A stretch of DNA of 50,471 nt from assembly GCA_022760355.1 (NCBI GenBank), contig JALEGB010000128.1:1-50471 (forward strand), given 5' to 3'. The stretch is from Neomegalonema sp. (GTDB lineage: Bacteria; Pseudomonadota; Alphaproteobacteria; Rhodobacterales; Rhodobacteraceae). A program made the translations under genes and the position numbers. A model generated the notes under the pieces. It was not told where the DNA came from. It did no database searches and saw only the letters and a program-made list of their open reading frames with translations. Shown here one piece after another: positions 43,541 to 50,471 of the stretch (position 1 is the first letter of the stretch; each line of letters begins with the position of its first letter).

Positions 43541-44329
43541 TCAGAGAACTTCCAGACCGGCGTCGACGGCAATCGCCTGGCCGCTGATGGCGGACCCGAT
43601 CGGCGATGCGAGGAACAGACAAGCGCCCGCGATCTCATCCTCAGAAACCATACGGCGCATCGACGTGCGCGCCACCAATCCAGCCTCCACCTCAGTGTCG
43701 CTCTGGCCTGTGGCTTCCGCCCGGGCGCTAATCACGCGCTTGATCCGCTCCCCCGCCACCACGCCTGGAAGGATCGCATTCGCGCGCGCCCCGTGCGGCC
43801 CCAGCTCCATCGCCAGCGTCTTCACCAGCCCCACAACACCCCATTTCGCCGACGCATAGGGCGAGCGATTGGGATAGCCGAACCGACCGGCGGCTGAACT
43901 CAAACCGATAAAAAGCCCCGCATTCGCCCGCAGCTCCTTCGCCGCGCAATGCGCCAGCCGCCAGCTTGCGCGCAAACACACATCCAGCGTTTGGTCCCAC
44001 TCTTCTTGATCAATTTCGTCGACAGGCGCCGTCGGCCCAGCGATGCCGGCATTCGCAACCGCCACGTCGACGCCGCCCAGCGCGCGCATCGCATCATCAA
44101 ACAACGCATCCATTTGCGAGACGCTGCGCGCATCGCTCACGCTGCCCGAGCAGTTTGGGCCTCCGTCGACGAAAGACGCAACGCCCTCCGCATTAATATC
44201 TGAAATATGCACCTTTGCGCCGGCGGCCACGAACCCCTCCGCGATCCGTCGACCGATCCCGCCTCCGCCGGCGGTAATCAACACGCGAAGTCCCGATCTA
44301 GGAACCATTTGTTCGTGCAGCATCGCCAT
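43541..44329 (-). CDS. Short-chain dehydrogenase/reductase
   Basis: A 262-residue classical SDR with the nucleotide motif TAGGGGIGRRIAE, NAG in VANAGIAG, catalytic Ser in GLSSAAG and YASAK (Tyr and Lys). Asp in ISDINAEG after beta-2 favours NAD. I start at MAMLHEQ with GGAGAGGG upstream, dropping 63 upstream codons that are Arg/Lys-rich and non-conserved. It is in operon with the BKACE gene. The substrate is unknown; oxidation of a 3-hydroxy acid to a beta-keto acid would fit the partner, by inference. Confidence 0.9.
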   Translation of the reverse strand: MAMLHEQMVPRSGLRVLITAGGGGIGRRIAEGFVAAGAKVHISDINAEGVASFVDGGPNCSGSVSDARSVSQMDALFDDAMRALGGVDVAVANAGIAGPTAPVDEIDQEEWDQTLDVCLRASWRLAHCAAKELRANAGLFIGLSSAAGRFGYPNRSPYASAKWGVVGLVKTLAMELGPHGARANAILPGVVAGERIKRVISARAEATGQSDTEVEAGLVARTSMRRMVSEDEIAGACLFLASPIGSAISGQAIAVDAGLEVL

Positions 44330-44584
44330 GTCTTCCCTCTCCTGGCTTTGCCGACGCGCTGAGTTGCGCTTTTTGCAGGCGCAGCCGAACTTTTTTCGTT
44401 TTTCCCGCCTGCCCGGCGCAACTGTTCCGCGCGACGTACGACACACCGTAAGACACGTAATCGGCACAGGCGAGCCGCAAACTCGCCGCCGGCGCGTGTC
44501 GATCCTCCAAATGTGCATGAAGCCGGGGGGCGCGCTGTAGCGGGCCCCTCACTTCACGACGAGATAAAGCTTACGGAGAAACCG

Positions 44585-45229
44585 ATGACGCCGCTCCCAC
44601 GCCCTGCCCTGGCCGACTTTCTAACGCCTCCGCTTCGCCCAGCGGTCTCGCGCGATGCAGCGGCGCTCGCGACTTTTATCAATATGGCTGGCGAGGGACT
44701 GCCGTACTATTTGTGGCGCAAATCTGCGGACGCGTCGGCGGCCGACGCCACCGATCCCTGGGAAATCGGGCGGGCGCGCCAAGCAGCCAAAATTGGCAAG
44801 CAAGATATTATCATCGCCGCCGACGCTGACGACGCGCCAATTGCGGCGCTGGCGGGCTACTTGATCGGCGAAGCGCCAGAGCCGCTGGACGGCGCCTCGA
44901 GGCTCGAGACACCATTGATCGACCTCGAAAATAACGCGCTACGCAGCTGGTACGTCAATATGCTCGCAGTGGCGCCCGAGTATCGCGGACGCGGATGGGG
45001 GCGCCGGCTTTTGGCGCATGCGCAATCCTTCGCACGGGCCTGCGGCGCGCGGGAGATGAGCATTATTCTCTCGGATCAAAACATCGCCGCGCACGCGCTC
45101 TATACCGATTTCGGCTGCACGGAGCGCGCCCGTCGCAAGATGGAGAAAGAGCAATGGGAGAACCCCTCCTTCGAATGGGTTCTCCTGACGAAGCCGATTA
45201 GCGAGGGCGCGACAGAGGGCGCCGCCTAA
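44585..45229 (+). CDS. GNAT family N-acetyltransferase
   Basis: A 214-residue acetyltransferase. The acetyl-CoA loop is [15 protein letters not shown], the Arg/Gln-x-x-Gly-x-Gly type, then helix [12 protein letters not shown] and the [10 protein letters not shown] motif. The N-terminal 20 residues are Pro/Ala-rich. GGAG lies six bases before the ATG at 44585. Its stop overlaps that of convergent proA by two bases. Substrate unknown. Confidence 0.86.
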   Translation: MTPLPRPALADFLTPPLRPAVSRDAAALATFINMAGEGLPYYLWRKSADASAADATDPWEIGRARQAAKIGKQDIIIAADADDAPIAALAGYLIGEAPEPLDGASRLETPLIDLENNALRSWYVNMLAVAPEYRGRGWGRRLLAHAQSFARACGAREMSIILSDQNIAAHALYTDFGCTERARRKMEKEQWENPSFEWVLLTKPISEGATEGAA

Positions 45230-46402
45230 CTGCGGACCGCGCCATCGCCTTCAACCAGATATTTAAAGCTGGTCAGTTGCTCCGCGCCAACCGGGCCGCG
45301 CGCATGCAGCCGCCCTGTTGCGATGCCGATTTCGGCGCCCATCCCGAACTCGCCGCCATCGGCGAATTGGGTCGATGCGTTGTGCATGACGATCGCGCTA
45401 TCCACCTGAGCGAAAAACGCTGTCGCCGTCGCATCATCTTCGGTCAAGATCGCCTCAGTATGGCTCGATCCGAACTCGGTGATATGGCTGATCGCGCCGG
45501 AAACCCCGTCTACAACTTTGGCCGCAATGATCGCATCCAGATATTCGTGACCGTAATCATCCGCGGTCGCCGGCTTAACCCGTGCGTCAGCGGCCTGAAC
45601 CGCCGCATCCCCACGCACTTCACACCCCGCTTCGATCAGATCACGCACAATCGGCTCGATGAACTCAGGCGCCGCTTTGTCGAACAGAAGACATTCGGCG
45701 GCGCCGCAGATGCCCGTGCGCCGCATCTTAGCGTTCAGGATGATCTTGCGCGCCTTGTCGAGATCCGCAGCCTTGTCAACGTAGATATGGCAAACGCCTT
45801 CGAGATGGGCGAACACCGGTACGCGCGCCGTGGATTGCACCCGCTCAACCAAGCTTCGCCCGCCGCGCGGCACGATCACGTCGATATAGGCGCCCATATT
45901 TTCCAGCATCTCGCCAACCACGGCGCGATCCTTCGTTGGCGCCAGCTGGATCGCCGCCTCCGGCAGATCGGCCGACTTCAACCCATCCACCAACGCCGCA
46001 TGGATGGCCATCGCGCTGCGCAGGCTCTCCGATCCAGCCCGTAAGATGGCCGCATTGCCCGCCTTCAGGCACAGCGCCCCCGCATCGGCGACAACGTTCG
46101 GACGGCTTTCAAAAATGACCCCAATTACCCCGATCGGAATTCGAACCCGGCGGATTTTCAGCCCGTTCGGCTGTTCCCACGCCGCCAGCTCAGCACCGAT
46201 CGGATCGGCTTGCTCGGCAATGGCGCGCAGGCTGTTGGCCACGCCCCGCAGACGCGGCTCGTCCAACACCAACCGGTCGACCATCGCTGCGCTCAGCCCT
46301 TTTTCCTTCGCATCCGCCACATCGGCCGCATTGGCGGCGAAGATTTCCTCGCGCCGGGTCCATAGCGCCTCCGCAGCGCCGATCAGCGCCGCATGTTTCC
46401 GC

Positions 46403-48825
<2,423 letters not shown>

Positions 48826-49092
48826 TTACGCGCCGTCCGCCCCCGGGGCGACAGAGACGAACATACGGCCCTTCAGGCCCTTGCGAAATACGACTTCACC
48901 AGCCGAGGTCGCGAACAAGGTGTGATCCTTGCCCATGCCGACATTGTCGCCCGGCCAGTATTTCGTACCGCGCTGACGGATGATGATGTTGCCGGCGATC
49001 ACTTGCTCGCCGCCGAATTTCTTAACGCCAAGCCGGCGACCCGCCGAGTCCCGGCCGTTGCGGGATGAACCGCCTGCCTTTTTGTGAGCCAT
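48826..49092 (-). CDS. rpmA: Ribosomal protein L27
   Basis: L27 of the large subunit, reaching the peptidyl transferase centre with its N-terminus. The 88-residue protein begins [20 protein letters not shown], exactly the family start; no N-terminal presequence that would need cleavage is seen. It lies 29 bases after rplU and 36 before obgE. Confidence 0.97.
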   Translation of the reverse strand: MAHKKAGGSSRNGRDSAGRRLGVKKFGGEQVIAGNIIIRQRGTKYWPGDNVGMGKDHTLFATSAGEVVFRKGLKGRMFVSVAPGADGA

Positions 49093-49121
49093 CCGAGTTC
49101 TCCTCTATCTCAACTCGCCGC

Positions 49122-49520
49122 TTATACTTCGCTCGGGGCTTCTTCAGCCGCCACAACGGTTCCTGCGCCGACAGCCGCCGCAACGCCGGTCGCATCCGCG
49201 CCGCTTGCAAGAATATCGGTGATCTTTACCACAGTCAGCTGCTGGCGGTGGCCGCGACGGCGCGCCGAGCTGTGTTTACGACGACGCTTGACGAACTTCA
49301 TGATCTTCTCGCCCTTTGTCTGATCCAGGACTTCAGCCTGAACCGCGGCGCCGTCGATCATGGGAACGCCAACTTTTGGCGTTTCGCCGTCTGCGCCCAG
49401 CATCAAGACTTCGTTGAACTGGACTTTGTCACCCGGCTCAGCCGCGAGCTTCTCGATGGTGATCTCGTCGTCTTTAGCGACTTTATATTGTTTGCCGCCC
49501 GTTTTAATGACCGCGAACAT
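49122..49520 (-). CDS. rplU: Ribosomal protein L21
   Basis: L21 of the large subunit. The 132-residue protein begins MFAVIKTGGKQYKVA and has the family signature region KFVKRRRKHSSARRRGHRQ. After the usual core (about 103 residues) comes an Ala/Gly/Glu tail of some 30 residues, common in alphaproteobacteria. GGAG lies six bases before the ATG at 49520. First gene of rplU-rpmA-obgE-proB-proA. Confidence 0.97.
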   Translation of the reverse strand: MFAVIKTGGKQYKVAKDDEITIEKLAAEPGDKVQFNEVLMLGADGETPKVGVPMIDGAAVQAEVLDQTKGEKIMKFVKRRRKHSSARRRGHRQQLTVVKITDILASGADATGVAAAVGAGTVVAAEEAPSEV

Positions 49521-49698
49521 ACGCGTCTCCATATCAGTAGCCTCGCGCCCTTCGGCGGCCGCCCCGAATAATTCGGGTAGGCTCTTCCGCGCGCCAAACG
49601 ATGTTTATCGCCGGCTGCGCGCCTCGGGCTGCGCAACCCCGACAACACGGCTCGCCGCAGGCCGCCCTGCGCTGTCGCCGTCAAACTGTCGGGAGCTT

Positions 49699-49723
49699 GT
49701 TTCCGCAGGTTAATTGCGGAAAC
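49699..49723 (-). promoter_or_regulatory. Hairpin at the 5' end of the rplU leader
   Basis: GTTTCCGCA / TGCGGAAAC, nine perfect pairs with a seven-base loop, at the predicted 5' end of the rplU transcript. It could be an mRNA-stabilising or autoregulatory leader structure; no known motif is claimed. Confidence 0.45.
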
Positions 49724-49726
49724 TCG

Positions 49727-49755
49727 TGTATCTCCGGACGCAGGCTGCAAGTCAA
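49727..49755 (-). promoter_or_regulatory. Predicted rplU promoter
   Basis: On the minus strand TTGACT (-35) and GATACA (-10) are spaced by 17 bases, with an A/T-rich stretch directly upstream (49756-49780) that could act as an UP element. Predicted start near 49720, leaving a leader of about 200 bases. The -10 match is only partial. Confidence 0.5.
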
Positions 49756-49816
49756 GAAAATCGAGGAAAAAAATCAAAAGATCGCCAAAGAAGTCCTTGC
49801 GTTACGCCGCCGCGCT

Positions 49817-50471
49817 TCATAGGTTCCGCCGCGCTTGATCGACCTGAGCGTTTCTGCGGAGAGGTGCCGGAGTGGTCGAACGGGGCGGTCTCGAAAACCG
49901 TTGTGCGCGCAAGCGTACCCAGGGTTCGAATCCCTGTCTCTCCGCCATTTTAAAATTCTGGCCGTCCGCCCGGCCAAACGCTCTGAATATCAATGATTTA
50001 TCGGGGTTCGAAAAGCCGTTTTTGCGGCAATATTGGAGAGGTGAGGAAAACGCCAGTCTGAGGGTCGTTTTCTTATGGGCGAGATCTCCGTTTTTCCAAA
50101 TATTCCAAGGGTTTGAGAGGAACCGCAAGGCGAGTTCGAAAACCTCTTCGAAGCTCCTCTGCGGCTGGGTTGTTTGGTCGAGTTTTTCCATTAGCGTCAG
50201 CTTCTCCCTTTCCAGTTTTTCGATGCGGGCCTCGTAGGCTCCAATCACGGTTGCGCTGCTGGCGTCGATGATGCGGTCGAGCAAAGCGGCGATGTCGGTC
50301 TCGACTTGGGCGATGTCGCGCGCGATCGCCTTCGCCGCCTGATCAGCCTGCGCTTGGCGCAGCGCCCAGGCGTAGGTGAACATGGCGCGGATCATGTCGA
50401 GTAGAGCCTTTGCGGGCGTCATGCCCTGGAGCAGCGCTTCGAGCTGGCCTTCCATCTCGCTGCGGCGGATA
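49817..50471 (-). CDS. Large serine recombinase, C-terminal part (cut by window edge)
   Basis: The frame enters from beyond 50471 and has no start in the window. The visible 218 residues are the C-terminus of a large serine recombinase: a helical coiled segment (AKAIARDIAQVETDIAALLD, YEARIEKLEREKLTLMEKLD) and the FEEVFELALRFLSNPWNIW motif, typical of recombinases with a C-terminal LEREK-type coil. The last 45 or so residues (ERQGFEPWVRLRAQRFSRPP onward) are translated from the antisense strand of tRNA-Ser and its flank, so the native end was probably changed by integration. A serine-recombinase element inserted at tRNA-Ser is inferred. Confidence 0.85.
   Translation of the reverse strand, partial: IRRSEMEGQLEALLQGMTPAKALLDMIRAMFTYAWALRQAQADQAAKAIARDIAQVETDIAALLDRIIDASSATVIGAYEARIEKLEREKLTLMEKLDQTTQPQRSFEEVFELALRFLSNPWNIWKNGDLAHKKTTLRLAFSSPLQYCRKNGFSNPDKSLIFRAFGRADGQNFKMAERQGFEPWVRLRAQRFSRPPRSTTPAPLRRNAQVDQARRNL
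49858..49947 (+). tRNA. tRNA-Ser(CGA)
   Basis: The whole cloverleaf can be folded. Acceptor GGAGAGG pairs with TCTCTCC (one G-T), the anticodon loop CTCGAAA holds CGA at 49892-49894, the long variable arm (GTGCGC / GCGTAC) is the serine type, and the T-arm is CAGGG-TTCGAAT-CCCTG. The discriminator is G and CCA is encoded (49945-49947). It reads codon UCG. Its 3' end is the probable integration target of the element to the right. Confidence 0.97.

Larger units (their letters stand above)
49521..49857. other. Intergenic region between rplU and tRNA-Ser
   Basis: About 337 bases. It contains the predicted rplU promoter and leader hairpin, and, near 49817-49857, the last codons of the partial recombinase frame, running past the tRNA. 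No further gene is seen. Confidence 0.5.

Overview
The window is chromosomal DNA from an alphaproteobacterium. The evidence is gene content and order: LpxI rather than LpxH between lpxA and lpxB, prmC followed by a DUF4167 gene, rplU-rpmA-obgE-proB-proA, an S2 protein with a long acidic tail, and GC- and Ala/Arg-rich coding throughout. Caulobacterales- or Parvularculales-like bacteria would fit, but the order is not resolved. Most of the DNA is envelope biogenesis and translation housekeeping, with a few accessory insertions.

Region 1 (1-3250) holds a long CoA-transferase and a secreted protein built from two copies of one cysteine-bearing module. Region 2 (3252-14934, all minus strand) reads pyrH, frr, uppS, cdsA, rseP, bamA, skp, fabZ, lpxA, lpxI, lpxB: UMP kinase, ribosome recycling, lipid-carrier and phospholipid precursors, outer-membrane protein assembly and lipid A synthesis. 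The usual dxr (between cdsA and rseP) and lpxD (next to fabZ) are not there; lpxD is 30 kb away beside its own acyl carrier protein and ketoacyl synthase (36483-39321). Region 3 (15211-19286) has rpsB-tsf with a clear terminator, separated from pyrH by an opposing STAND/NACHT-type ATPase gene.

Region 4 (19575-26612) is accessory: a ModB/ModC-like ABC transporter pair without a binding protein, then a minus-strand cluster of a catalytically degenerate class III cyclase-like protein (SRPBCC + DUF5939 + cyclase-like domain), a protein of unknown family, a CpdA-like metallophosphoesterase and an exported caspase-FGE fusion. This cluster and the NACHT gene are the best candidates for undescribed biology. 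Region 5 (26819-33647, plus strand) is lptF-lptG-lptD-surA-like-rsmA, the lipopolysaccharide export permease and assembly translocon plus a periplasmic chaperone and an rRNA methylase; pdxA, often between surA and rsmA, is absent. Region 6 (33812-46488) carries DUF4167 and prmC, a membrane/coiled-coil protein, the fabF-ACP-lpxD group, a divergent pair of exported cell-wall enzymes (L,D-transpeptidase and Tat-exported DUF882 protein) with two perfect 10-bp tandem repeats between them, a BKACE enzyme with an SDR partner, and a GNAT.

Region 7 (45226-50471) is rplU-rpmA-obgE-proB-proA on the minus strand, where proB has an unusual tail that overlaps proA by about 86 bases, followed by tRNA-Ser(CGA). 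A partial large serine recombinase gene runs antisense through that tRNA and off the window end, which marks the edge of an integrated element lying beyond 50471.
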